From: Hyperoodon ampullatus | Taxonomy: Eukaryota; Chordata; Mammalia; Artiodactyla; Ziphiidae | NCBI GenBank assembly: GCA_949752795.1 | Contig: OX457061.1 | Span: forward strand, 38,100,338 to 38,164,337 | DNA: 64,000 bases | Reading direction: 5' to 3' | Shown: one piece after another, positions 35,442 through 46,478 of the stretch | Numbering within the stretch: position 1 is the first letter of the stretch | Layout of the letters: every line of letters begins with the position of its first letter | Notes under the pieces: model-generated | Databases searched by the model: none | What the model was told of the DNA's origin: nothing | The model's input: the letters and a program-made list of their open reading frames with translations, nothing else | Translations under genes and position numbers: made by a program

Positions 35442-36035
35442 AGCATGTCCACATGGTGACAGACCTAAGTCTAAATTTTGATAAAAGGTTGAATTAAGGT
35501 GAGAATATCATATGGGAGGAAAAGACTGTAGGAAAAATAGTAGATGTAGGAGATATGTTTGTGAAAGTGCACATTCATGGCAATATAGCCAAATAAACTC
35601 ACATGCCCACGTTCCCACTAAAACTGTATAAAATTATGACCAACAAGCAGAGAATACACATTATTTTAAAGCCCTCATGGGGCATTAAGACATATTTACC
35701 ATGTGAATCCTTCAGTGAATCTTGTGTTACTGCTAAGGGATAGAAAGCGGTGTCATAAGGGAATTTTGTGTAAGACTCAAAGCTCCCTTTCTATGTGGTT
35801 CAGGCTGGACTTGAAGCTTCAGGGGCCTGGGAGGATGGGGCAGGAAAGACAAGGCACACTCAGAAAAGAGAATACATACATAACACACTAGGAATATCTG
35901 AAGAGGCTGCTCAAGACCTGGCTCAGCCCCAGGGGTTTGACCCCTAGTCCTACTCTTCACCCTACAGCCCTTTAGGGTCAGGACCTTGGCTCACCCTAAC
36001 CCATTCCTAGCTTCCGGGTATAGAATGAGTGCACA
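35442..36035. other. Unassigned DNA
   Basis: No gene or repeat recognised. Confidence 0.3.
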
Positions 36036-36373
36036 TGTCTGAATGTTAATGTTCTCTCAAAATTTACATGTTGAAATCCTACCTCTTAAAGATAGGAGGC
36101 GGGGCCATGCAAAAGTGCTTATGAGCTTTCATGAATGGGATTAGTGCCTTATAAAAGAGACTCCAGAGATATCTCTAGCCTCCTCCCATCATATGAGGAT
36201 ACAGAGAGAAGGCTCCAGCTGTGAACCAGGAAGAGAGCTCTCACTACGAGGTGGCCATACTGGTGACTTGATCTTGGGCTTCCCAGCCTCCAGAACTGTG
36301 ATAATAAATGTCTGTTGTTTTTAATCTAGCCAGTCTATGGTATATTGTTATAGCAACCCTAATGGATTAAGAC
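36036..36373 (+). repeat. MaLR LTR, MST/MLT1-like
   Basis: CAAAATTTACATGTTGAAAT, GGGGCCATGCAAAAGTG, ATGAATGGGATTAGTGCC, CTTCCCAGCCTCCAGAACTG and TAATGGATTAAGACC are in MST-type LTR order. Confidence 0.85.
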
Positions 36374-36644
36374 CACATATTTCAAAATTTATCTGGAGAG
36401 TGGGGACTGTCTTATCATTGCAAACTAAGAAGTTGGGTTGAGACAACATACGAAAAAATTTTTTTAAGTAGAAAATTATGGATTATTGGATTTGAAAGTA
36501 CTAGATTGGTTAAGGAAAATGAGTACGTGTGTGTGTGCATGTTTGCAGTGTGTCCCAAAAGTTTTTGTGCAGTTTAAAGATTTACTAACTCCAGAATTAT
36601 AAACACTACAAACTTACAGAAACATCATTTGAAGGTTTAACTGT
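36374..36644. other. Unassigned, possible mariner-like end
   Basis: GTGTCCCAAAAGTTTTTGTG at about 36549 looks like a mariner-family terminus, but no partner end was found. Confidence 0.25.
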
Positions 36645-37130
36645 TACCAGATGCAAGTCTGTGTGCCTGATGCACAGTGAGGCTAAATACCGAAACATCA
36701 GAGTTTGGAGCAGAGAAAGGCTTACACAGTGCCATGCAAGAAGACATGTGGCTCATGCCCAGGAAAACCCCCAAACTCCCTGAAGGCTTTCAGCAAAGCC
36801 TTTTTAAAGGCAAGGTAAGGGAGGGGCATGGCTAATTGTTGCAAATATCTTGGTGTTGGATCCTTTGTTCTAGCAGCTGGCCAGATGGGTCAGAGCCTGG
36901 TCAGGTCACGTGTTCCTGTAAACCTCCAACAAAACAATTATTATTCTCTGTTCTGCAACTTTTTATCTCCATGAATGGGCCCTTAAAAGGCAGAGCCTTA
37001 GAAATAGTCTATCCTGTATATTTCAGGCTCTAGGCAACATTGTTTTACAAAAAGTGCAGAGCCAGCCTGGGTCACAGGGATGGAAAGAGTTAGCTCGGGC
37101 AACAAAGCATAAAGATTAAAGTAAAAAAGA
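36645..37130 (-). repeat. Probable artiodactyl ERV LTR, antisense
   Basis: TGTTACCAGATGCAAGTCTG, TTTGGAGCAGAGAAAGGC and CAAGAAGACATGTGGCTCAT resemble a common artiodactyl LTR read in reverse. It ends about 0.6 kb upstream of the SPATA31 relic. Confidence 0.5.
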
Positions 37131-37767
37131 TCTAATGTGGAGTCAGATTTGTTCTTCCCTATTACATAACTATTTATAATTCTTTCATACTTATGAATTT
37201 TGAAAAATAAATTATTTTAATTTTTGTGTGTAGTTCCCTCTGATAGAAAATGAGGCAAAACATACACTATTCAAAATTCACAAAACTAAATAAGTGTAAA
37301 AGAAATTCAAGTTCTATCCCTGGGTTTACACAAGACACAAACATGATGTGGGAAAGTTGGAGCTGAGGACAAAGGAAATCCTGAGTAAAAATGTCTGTGA
37401 AACAGCCAGTCTTCCAGGGTCAGCTTAAGATGTTCAAGAGTTATCAAATTGGTGGGCCTCAAGTAAAGGTCTCTAATGGATGAAGGAACCAGGTTCCAGA
37501 TGGAATGAACAGAAAATTGGCTAAGGTCTCTCTGACAGGATGAGAGTAGTTGGAAGGAGGGATCTGGAAGCCCCAGGAGGGTGCAGGTGTCTGTGGGTCT
37601 GGATGGGAAGGAGGGGCAGTGATTCAGCCTATTTCTCTTATTGCCCCTCCCCCACACTCAGGAGCCCTTTGTGACAAGGCCACAGCTCTGTGATGCAGGC
37701 CTGGGGTTCTGCCATCAAGTGAACTCCCAGTGCTCTGTTGCCTGAGGGTAGCAATGCAATTCAGAAG
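37131..37767 (+). promoter_or_regulatory. Upstream flank of the SPATA31 relic
   Basis: No repeat recognised. It must contain the ancestral promoter and 5' untranslated region. A TTTGTGACAAGGC element at about 37668 is CRE-like, which would suit a testis gene, but that role is inference. No TATA box is clear. Confidence 0.3.
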
Positions 37768-37950
37768 ATGGAGAATCTCTTTTCTTTGAAAAACATTGTT
37801 GCTATCTGGCTGAGATCCAGCCCAACTTCCTGGGTGATTGATATCATCCTTGGGTTCCTGTGTGGACTGGGGCTCTACCTAATGTTACTCCCCTGCTTCC
37901 AGAGTAATCCATTCTTAGCACCACCTAGGAAACATAGAAACATCAGGAAG
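37768..37950 (+). pseudogene. SPATA31: SPATA31 exon 1 coding part, intact
   Basis: Codes for 61 residues from ATG at 37768 (MENLFSLKNIVAIW...). Residues 22-44 form one hydrophobic membrane segment (WVIDIILGFLCGLGLYLMLL), followed by a basic tail RKHRNIRK. The exon ends at AGGAAG with donor GTAAGA at 37951, phase 0. An upstream TTG-initiated extension of the same frame is not needed, because ATG matches the family N-terminus. This exon has no lesion. Confidence 0.9.
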
Positions 37951-38508
37951 GTAAGAAACCTTTGGCTTAATCCCAGCAGAGATTATCTCTTTTTTTCTTA
38001 TTCTTATTTCCACTTTTCTAAACCACCTAGAGAGACTCCTGAGATGGGAACTCTCAGAAAAGTATAGAACATCATCCTTCTAGGGAAAAGCCAGGCCAGA
38101 GAGGGGTTAGAGTGGGCATGAGGATTTCTAGCCTAAGACCTTAGACCAGGAGTTCAGGTATGGTAGAGGGCTCCAGGGCAAGTCCCAAATGCAGTGACTA
38201 ATAATGGTCAAGGACTGGATTACTAAGAGTTCAATCTCTGCAGGAAGGCTGACCCTGAGCCCTGGTTCACCAGCCACCTACCCACAGCGGGTGTCACAAG
38301 TGAGACCTTCCTCTGTGTTGGGGCTGAGCCCCTGAGAGCCTGAGAGAAGAGGCTGGAGTGGAGGTCTGGCCTTGGGAAGCAGAATCCTATCTGACAAAGC
38401 TCACGTGGGCATTTAGGTCTGAGAACGTGCGTGATCAGAGGAACGTCTTGATCAGAGGAACAGTGACAGAAGAAATCTATGGTGATTAAAACTTAAAAAG
38501 TCCTTCTT

Positions 38509-38723
38509 GGGCTTCCCTGGTGGTGCAGTGGTTGAGAGTCCCCCTGCCAATGCAGGGGACGCGGGTTCGTGCCCCGGTCCGGGAAGATCCCACGTGCCAC
38601 GGAGCGGCTGGGCCCGTGAGCCATGGCCGCTGGGCCTGCACGTCCGGAGCCTGTGCTCCGCAACGGGAGAGGCCACAACAGTGAGAGGCCCGCGTACCGC
38701 AAAAAAAAAAAAAAAAAAAAAAA
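38509..38723 (+). repeat. CHR SINE, sense, in SPATA31 intron 1
   Basis: GGGCTTCCCTGGTGGTGCAG to GCCCGCGTACCGC plus about 23 A. A short duplication CCTTCTT flanks it (38502-38508 and 38724-38730). Confidence 0.96.
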
Positions 38724-38910
38724 CCTTCTTTGCACTCTTCAAAGAAGAAAAACTGAAAATATTGTTATCCACTTTAAAAATAAGTAAAAGGGGAAAAAAC
38801 CCCAGAGTTTTAGTTAAATGTAGAAAGTCATGTTGTTCATGAACACAGCTTGCCTAGATAGAGGACAGTGAGAGTTGGGTGTTCGCCCCTCACTTTTTCT
38901 TATCTCTCAG

Positions 38911-38968
38911 CATCAAGTAAAGCTGAAGGGGAGGAGCAGGAGTAGGAAGAAAAGTGGATCTTTGAAAG
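38911..38968 (+). pseudogene. SPATA31: SPATA31 exon 2, intact
   Basis: Acceptor TTATCTCTCAG and donor AAAG|GTAAGC frame a 58-base exon coding HQVKLKGRSRSRKKSGSLK, a basic linker like that of the family. It leaves one base for the next codon. Confidence 0.85.
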
Positions 38969-39332
38969 GTAAGCCTTTGCCATTCAGCCCTGCGTGACCC
39001 GAGAGTTAGATTCCATCTCTCCTAATCCTGAGGGCCCAGCTTCACGGTCTCTGAGGATGCCAGTGGCAGAGCTTATTCCTCAGGAAACAGAGCCTGAGCC
39101 TAATTAACAGAGCCTAATTAACGTGGAAGCACTTTGCAAAGGACAAACCCTTTACAAGTGAGACTTACCATCACTGTCAGGGACATGTGGCCTTGGACAC
39201 TGATACTTGGGCTCCAGAGTCTAATCCTCCAAAGATTTCCCTTAAAGGGCCATTGCACTCAGCCTCCTGAAAGACTCTTAGGCCTCTGCCTTCACCACCA
39301 TGACCCAGTCTCCTGATTTCCACGTTGCAGAG

Positions 39333-39384
39333 ATTGCCTGGAAGAACTGGAGGGGACTCACAACCTGGTTTCACTTCTGCAAAG
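39333..39384 (+). pseudogene. SPATA31: SPATA31 exon 3, shifted acceptor
   Basis: Codes DCLEELEGTHNLVSLLQ, a helical segment conserved in the family, with donor CAAAG|GTAAAG at 39385. The family start (one more codon plus CRDCLEEL) would need an AG just before GTTGCAGAG, where this sequence has TTTCCAC. Two AG sites remain: TTGCAG (exon from 39331, out of frame) and GCAGAG (exon from 39333, in frame with exon 2). Confidence 0.75.
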
Positions 39385-39612
39385 GTAAAGAATCTTTCCC
39401 CTTCTCTCCTGGGTCATCCTTCCTCCCAGAGCCTATAATGTGACCCCAGCCCTGGGAGGGGGAGCCATGGGAGGGCGTGGCTAAGGCCCTAGGGTGAGGG
39501 AGAGCAGGAGCATTATGAAGTCAGTGTGGGGGCAGAGGAGGGTTCTTGGGCGGCAGGTGCCCACCCCTGCCTGTCCTGTCCAGCCATCCTGGCCCCATCT
39601 GCTCTCCTACAG

Positions 39613-41682
39613 CTGCTTGGGGAGGCTTCCTGGCAAGGGCAACTTTCATCAGCTCTCATGTCAAGACCCTCCTGGTGAGACGTGCAAAGCAGTGCCTGCT
39701 GGAGCCTGTGGAAGATACTGCTTGAAGGGTTGGGAACCCTGCATGAACACCTCCTGTAGGGTTTCCTTCCTTGATCCAGACACTCGAGAGGTGCTGGAAG
39801 CACATATTATAAGGTTTTGGGTAAAGCACAGGTGGACCCTCCCCCTCAAGGTCCTCAAGCCCATAAATCTCTTGAAGCTGAAAAAGCTCCAACCCTCCAC
39901 CGTTCTGCAGTCTGCCTCTTCCCCTTCAGCCACCTGTGTGTCTGGGTCCCACTCAACAGTCAAGTGTGCTGAGTTCCTGGAGAAACCTCCTCAGGCTCAT
40001 TCAGGAAAGAAGGTGATAACAGAAGAGTCAGTTCCTACCCTGAAGAGGCCTCTCCTTGTCCCCTCAACTGTATGTAAGGAAATCCAGAGTGCCCTGGGAG
40101 CGATTCCATCTGGTGACTACCATGGGCCCTCAAAGGCTTCTCTGACTGGACAGGAGGGCAGGCCACCTTCTCAGTCCCTCACACTCAGCCTTGTGGGCAG
40201 AACCTGGAAGAGTGAGACTGTGGAATGGGTCAAGAGGGACAGCCTAGAGCCAGGTCCAAGTTCAGCAATGGTCAGGAATGAGCCAAGAGAGGAGAGTGGT
40301 GGTCAGGCCTCACGAGACCCCTGCCATAGGGTAACAGTGATGGAGATGAACTTAGGATCCCAATCTTTGAGAGGTGAAGAGGCCAGGGAGGCTGTGGAGG
40401 CCAAGGAGTCTCCTGCTCTTCAACCACAGTCTAGTGTTGGAAACCAAAGTGTTGACAAAATCCCAAACCACAAATGTACATATGAGGAGTTTAGAGGTGC
40501 CAGGGGCCAGTAGAAGTTTCCTACTACCTAGACTGTCTGTTTTCCAACATCCAGGTGAGCCATGCCTTAACATGGAGGTTGCTAGTGAGTTTAACTCCAA
40601 AGTAAAGGTACAGTCAGACAACCAGCTTCAGGACTTTCCCAAACACAGGTTCCTTGCTGCAGACAACTTGGCTTCTCAGGTGCCTCAGTGCCATCCCCAG
40701 AGAGTCCCCACCAGAGACAGGTTAGCTTCCCAGGAGCCAAGTGGCCTTATGGAAGCCCAAAGGAGCAACCTAGGGCAGCAGGAGCCCAAAACTTCAAAAC
40801 TCCAAGACTCATGGAAGAGCCAGAGCAAGATGATTGCCCCTACTTACAAAAGAGAGGACTGTAGGAGGCATAAACCAGGAGAGCATGAAGAAAGGTTTAA
40901 AGAATTAGGGACCTCTCAAGCTGGAAGTATGAGCCGCCCTGCCCAGGTCAGGGGAATAACAGACTCTATTGGGAGCAGATGTCTCCAGCTCATGCCAGAG
41001 AAGAAACATAGCCCTCCAGAAAGCCTCTTCAGAAAAAGGATGAGGCTATTTTTAAAGTGGATTTTCCCCAAGAAAAAAGTCAATGGTTGAGATGCTCTGC
41101 AAAAAAAAAGCCCGTATCAGCCACTGCCCGGAGTCACGGATCAGTCAAAAGCAGATCAATCTTGAAGAGTGAGACTGCTGAGGGTTGGGCACTCATGACA
41201 GCTGTTGGACAGATCGTAGAAGAAAAAAGAGCAATTCACCATGGACTTCATGCCACAAAGTTAAATGAACACAAACTGGAATTCCAAGTCCCAGTATGTG
41301 GGTGTTTCTGCTACCATAGGCTTACCTCCTACCCAGAGCAAGGGAGAATGATGGGTTATACAGCCTGCAGTCATAAAGCCACCTCCAAGGGCCAGAGTTG
41401 TTCTATCAGGGAAAGGGAAGTCAGACACCAACATAGTTTGAAAAGTGTAAGGTTCGACGATGAGCAGCTGGGCCTAAGGTGCCTCCCATCCTTGCCCCCC
41501 AAGAAGAGTTTGTTTCCAGTTAGTACCTGCCAAGGATTCCAGGTGCCCCAGCCCGCCATCAACACTGTCCAAGGCATTGTCATCTTTGGGGAGGTGTCTT
41601 GCCTGGTCGACAGTAAAAATCCTTCTTTAGTCTTCCCTTTAGTAGGAAAACATGTCTCCAAGTAAAAATTCAGTCCATGTAG
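39613..41682 (+). pseudogene. SPATA31: SPATA31 exon 4, frameshifted and shortened
   Basis: Acceptor TCTCCTACAG joins in phase to CTGCTTGGGG (SCLGRLPGKG). Reading is open to the stop at 40511. The homologous frame then moves by one base (RSLEVPG, PCLNMEVASEFNSKVKV ...) to a TGA at 41088, and returns to the first frame after the A9 run at 41101-41109 (KKPVSATARSHGSVKSRS). Near the end a further shift gives a CPRHC-type tail containing TAA at 41614 and a last stop at 41680. The family's long proline-rich section is missing between PAGAC and SFLDPDTR. Confidence 0.85.
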
Positions 41683-41731
41683 AGAAAAATGATTTTCTCA
41701 TTAGCACATCCAAGATATTTAATGTTCCCCA

Positions 41732-41736
<5 letters not shown>

Positions 41737-41781
<45 letters not shown>
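41737..41781 (+). repeat. (TA)n plus poly(T) tract in SPATA31 3' flank
   Basis: TATATA repeats run into about 17 T between the ancestral stop and the polyadenylation signal. Confidence 0.95.
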
Positions 41782-41783
41782 CT

Positions 41784-41789
41784 AATAAA
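41784..41789 (+). terminator. AATAAA polyadenylation signal of SPATA31 relic
   Basis: AATAAA lies about 100 bases after the last family stop codon, within TCTAATAAAAGCATAGTGTA. Spacing and strand suit the SPATA31 3' end. Confidence 0.6.
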
Positions 41790-43813
41790 AGCATAGTGTA
41801 ATGGCTGCTATCTGTGCTGTGCACTTTGTCTTCTAGAAGGGAGGGGCATGGAGGGAGGTTGACAGTAGCATCACAAGCTTGCTCCTTGTCTCGTGTCCCT
41901 TCATTGCACCTTATGATACTGTCATTACACAAACCAAAATTACTCTAACAATGAGATGGGAAAAACCTATGAAACCCACACCCAAGGATCTGGTTCAACC
42001 AGTCTTTCTCCTTCTTCTATGCTACTTTGAACTTCATGCAACTGTAGTGGTTAGGTTTACACGATAGGGCCGGACATTCCAATTCAGGCTCCAGGAAGTG
42101 TCAGAGCCAAGTGGATGGAAGTTTGGGGGGAATAGAGTATGGGCTCTGAGTTCAGAAACAGGAGAAATCTTGCCCCTGGATCTCTTGGTAGGGAATATAC
42201 AACATCTGCTCTTAAGAGTTCCTTCTCTCTCTGATGAAGGCTGGGATTGAGATATGCCCTATGAACCCCTTTTAGCTTAGGCATAATAAAATGTACAGCA
42301 TCACCCTCCCCCACCTCTGTTTTTCCTAGACTTTAGAGCAGCAGCAAGGATGGCATTTCCAGCTCTGTGTGTGTAGGTGGGGGGAGTATCAGGGAGGCTG
42401 CTGAGGGCTGTGTTGAGTCCAGTCCCATATAAATGAATGGCTATGTTCATGGGTCACCTACCTTCCACTCTATGTTAACCCCAGAGAAGGAGTTTTGGAT
42501 GAATGGAATAGGGGTGTGACTGTGGGTAGTAACTATCTGATGGGCAAACACTGTGAATTTAGGGTGGGATGTAGGTGTAGAAAAATCATTGGATCCAAGG
42601 AAGGAGGCAAAGTGGTACCAGATTCCCATAAATTGCAGTTCTGAAAGAGCAGCCCCCTGACATACAACCACCATCTAAAGGCCTAAAGGGGAGGAAAAGT
42701 TAAGGGTCCAGTAGCTCATCATGGCCCCACCCCAGGGTCTCTACCCTATTCCAACTCTAAGATCACAGACCTAGAGAAACCACCTTTAGGTCAAAACAGA
42801 AGGTCAAACTTATAGAAGTAAAGCAAATCAGGGAAGGTTAATCTCTTAATACTATATTTAAGAAGCTTACACATCATCACCTCTTTGACTTTTAGAAAGG
42901 ATAACTTAACAATAGGTGTAAAAGCCAGGGCTAGGGAACTTGGGATGTGACCCCTAGTCTGGTGACCTTCACATGAACACATGGCCCAAGGACTGCTCCA
43001 GGGGAGAGGTGGGGACTGGCCTGTGATTGTGTAGTAAGTCTTGCCTGTCTCCCAGTCCTTGATCACCCCAGAGCCTGGCAGGTGAAGAAGCAATCAGACA
43101 GGATTTGTGGTGGTGTGGAGGTGACCTGTGCAAAGTGGATGGGGCAGGGTGCAATCCAGGGGTGTTCCACTGATCTGCTTCTGGCACAGCTTTTCTTGTC
43201 TCCTGACCCCCATCCATATGGAAAAGCAGGGAGATGAGGAAGAATTTCTCTAGAGTGATTTGGTGCTTTCTGCCATGTGCAGGGCGCATGGTGGACACAG
43301 CTCCAGGTGGTGTCTTTCTCATTGTGGAGATTTCTGTTCCAGCTGATGCCCCTGATCCAGATGACAACAGAAATGGACCCCATCCCCCATCCCTGTCAGG
43401 CCCCTCAACACGTGGAAATGCTGTGACCTGGGGTGGAGGGGGCAGAGTGAGCACAGGACTGCTCACACCCCTGGTTTCTCCCTGGAGCCAGGCCCTACCT
43501 CTGGGCCCCAATTCCCAAGGCAGCCTCCAGAATGGGCAGAGCAGTGAGAGTGGAGCCAGGACTTGTGGGAGGGGTCGGTACCCAGAGGAAAGAGTTGACA
43601 GGGCTGGGACCTGAGCCTGGCTGCTGCTGGGTCCTCTCAGGGGCACCCAGAAGTGAGTTCTGGGAATATGGGGAAGCTGGACTTGGACCCCCCTGGCTCC
43701 TGCTGGGAGAGTGCCACAGACAGGTGATGCTGATGGAACAGCAAGAAAACAGAAAGAAGCAAGTCCCTTTGCCCTTCTCTTGCTGCTCTGTCTTCCATAA
43801 GGTACAGTAAGAC
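41790..43813. other. Unassigned moderately GC-rich DNA
   Basis: No repeat recognised. A 225-codon antisense frame (43646-42969) and a 126-codon sense frame (43234-43614) overlap and show no domain, signal peptide or family motif. Both are probably chance frames in GC-rich DNA, but the length of the first is unusual for this window. Confidence 0.3.
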
Positions 43814-43829
43814 AAGAAATTGAGAGACC

Positions 43830-44077
43830 CAGAAACTGAAAGCTTAAGCAGACAAGAAATGAGTATGGATATGGTATATATTAATAACAAAACTGACATG
43901 CTTGATCTAATCTTGTCCCACAAAGGTAAATTTTGTTGATTTTTTCAAGTGTACATGAAACAATTTACCAAAATGCTACATCATAATGGTTGAATCACAT
44001 TCTCAGACCACTATGAAATAAAATTAAAAGTCAAAAATAAAGAGATAATTAAAAATTTAAAAAAAAAAAAAAAAAAA
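43830..44077 (+). mobile_element. L1-derived retroposed fragment with internal poly(A)
   Basis: The insert ends in about 22 A and is flanked by an exact 16-bp duplication AAGAAATTGAGAGACC (43814-43829 and 44078-44093). Its 3' part (CATTCTCAGACCACTATGAA, then ATAAAATTAAAAGTC) is sense L1 ORF2. The source transcript was therefore cut or primed inside ORF2 rather than at the L1 3' end. Confidence 0.85.
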
Positions 44078-44093
44078 AAGAAATTGAGAGACC

Positions 44094-46207
44094 AAAAGAA
44101 AAAAAGAAATGGAGAGACCCAGAGACAATACACAAAGACTTCACAGACACACCTCTCAAGAGAGACTTCTCACGCAAACACCTTTCTCAGAGATCACATA
44201 CTGAGACCTCACACAGGGACCTCATGTTGCTTCACAGACCCTCAGACAGAAACCTAGCACAGATTTAACTTACAGCACATAAGAGATTCAAAAAGCATAT
44301 TAATCCACCTCCGGCAACACTGCCAGTTTAAAAGAATGATTAACCTTCTCTCCCACTTGATTCAACCTGGCTATGTATTATACCACTCTAAATGCTAGCA
44401 GACTCTATGCTTATGGCTTCCATTAGGTAGCACTTAGTATACACGAAAACTTTCTTCAAGAAGTAATTACTTTTGAAACCATAAACATTTCAGTTGGGAA
44501 AAGTGAAAAAGAAAGGAGGTGCAAGTAAAGGGAACTAGGAGAAAATAAGAAAATACCCTCAAATATAAACATGTTGATTCAAAAAATAATTTAAAGGGGA
44601 TTTAAATGATACTAGGTGAGCATTTATTCTGTTTCTGCTTTAAATAAAGCATTCTGTTCTATTTGTTAGGTGTTGTACTTGTTTATTATCTAATGCCTGT
44701 TAAAAACCTCTCGAAAGAGATGTATTCCTTCTGGTATCCTAAGCACCTATCTGGATGAACAGCACATGCAATGGGAAGTCATGGGGCATAATGGACCTTG
44801 CAAAGGCTCTGGAATCCATCTCTTACTTATGGTCTTTGAGACTCAGGCTCCTCCTCTATGTAGTGTTCATAAAACTTAGTGGAGATAGAACACTAGGGAC
44901 ACAGAAGGTCAAAGTAGGTATTTACTACGACTTTTCAAATATCTTCCTTTAGGAAAACAAATATATTTTATTTGCAATGAGGCTTTCTTGTGAATTTTAT
45001 TCTTCTAAAGAAGAATATTTTTAGTGAACAATTGATTCTGTTTGCCTCCCTGTGCTACTTTATTGACAATACTCAGGTAGGGGTGGTTTTCTCTCAAGCA
45101 GTTACCTCCATGTGATTTGTATATCAGACCTTCCTAAAAGCATGTTTTCCTGCTCTTTCGTTCCACCCCATCCCAGCTCTACTTAAAATATTGTGATCCT
45201 CTATTAAAATGCACAGAACCCTGGGAAAATAAGGAGAAGTAAAATGTTTGTCACTGCCAGCTCTGGAATGCATATATCAGAGGCTAAATTATAACTGATG
45301 AAGACAGAAATGGGACCCATATCTGTCTGACTTCAGAAACCAGAAGTGTAGCTACTACAAGCTGATGAATTGGAACTCAGATCAAGGCCTAGAGTGGAGA
45401 GGAGTCTTCTGATCAGAAGGGGAAAGTAAACAAAGGGCAGCGTTTAATTATTTAATAATAAGTAAGAGAATGACTATGGTGTTTTTACAGAACAGGATAT
45501 AATATTGAAATAAAATCCCCCAAAGTGACACAGAAACATAATGCAATCCTCTTAAGCTACAACCCTTCCTAAACCAAACCACACCATTCTCTTCACACAT
45601 CCTGGAAAGTCAAAAGAAAGGGGATACTGATCTGCATCACACTGGCATTAGAAGCAGATCTAGTTTTAATGAAGTTTTACTTCATGGACTGAAGTTTCCC
45701 CCCAAATTGTTCTAAGTACAGGGATTTGTTTTGCAGAAAGAAGTACCAATCAGAAAGAGAACTGATCAATAATTACTTAACAAAACTGCTTCAGAAGTAG
45801 ATTTCTAAATCTACTTTTAGATTGATAGTTAGAAAAATCTTACTAAGTTTATTCATTTAGAGGAAATCTGTGCAAGCCTCTGAAACCAAGAGGTATTGTA
45901 TCAAAAGAGATAAGGTCACTATACACTTATGTAAGAGCTATTTCTTCCTCCAATGGCCACCATATAGTCATTTCTGACTATTACATTACCAAGAAGTAAC
46001 AATGCACCTTTAGGAAACTAGTATGAAAGAAAAACATAATAAAATTTTTTGCAGGTGACTCTTTGATCTCATAGGTGTGTGTTAATTTTCCAAAGTTGGG
46101 ACTGGATCCTGCCTTTACAAAATGCTCCTTGAAATATCACATTGAAAATCTTCTCTTTTACTCCTTATTGTAAACACTGTATATGTTTTTAAGAAGACCA
46201 ATAAAAA
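44094..46207. other. AT-rich unassigned DNA
   Basis: No gene or repeat recognised over about 2.1 kb. An A-rich tract rich in AGAGACC motifs occupies 44094-44240. Confidence 0.3.
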
Positions 46208-46219
46208 ATATGGACTATG

Positions 46220-46409
46220 GGGCTTCCCTGGTGGCGCAGTGGTTGAGAGTCCGCCTGCTGATGCAGGGGACATGGGTTCGTGCCCCGGTCCGGGAAGATC
46301 CCACATGCCACGGAGTGGCTGGGCCCGTGAGCCAGGGCCGCTGAGACTGCGTGTGCGGAGCCTGTGCTCCACAACGGGAGAGGCCACAGCAGTGAGAGGC
46401 CCGCATACC

Positions 46410-46442
<33 letters not shown>
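46220..46442 (+). repeat. CHR SINE, sense
   Basis: GGCTTCCCTGGTGGCGCAGT to GCCCGCATACCGC plus about 30 A. The duplication ATATGGACTATG is exact at 46208-46219 and after the tail at about 46467-46478. Confidence 0.96.
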
Positions 46443-46469
<27 letters not shown>

Positions 46470-46470
46470 G
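46443..46470 (+). repeat. (TA)n microsatellite grown from SINE tail
   Basis: TATATA run joins the SINE poly(A) to its right-hand duplication. Confidence 0.95.
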
Positions 46471-46478
46471 GACTATGA

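Larger units (their letters stand above)
37768..41682 (+). pseudogene. SPATA31: SPATA31-family gene, four exons, frameshifted
   Basis: SPATA31 (formerly FAM75) proteins are testis-expressed and linked to spermatogenesis; their biochemical role is poorly known. The family layout is kept: a short N-terminal exon with one membrane segment, two small exons, then one large exon. Residues such as CLGRLPGKGNFHQL, LDPDTREVLEAHIIRFWVKH and SLKSVRFDDEQLGLRCLPSL identify the family. The large exon leaves its frame between 40374 and 40513 (stop at 40511), leaves the second frame at 41057-41110 (stop at 41088 plus an A9 run), and again near 41525-41565. Total coding homology is about 790 residues, against well over 1,000 in human members, because the proline-rich middle is absent. 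I infer an inactive relic; sequencing error is possible for homopolymer shifts only. Confidence 0.88.

Noticed and set aside
37738..37767. Upstream extension of SPATA31 exon 1 from a TTG codon
   Set aside because: Family proteins start at MENL, and an ATG is present at 37768.
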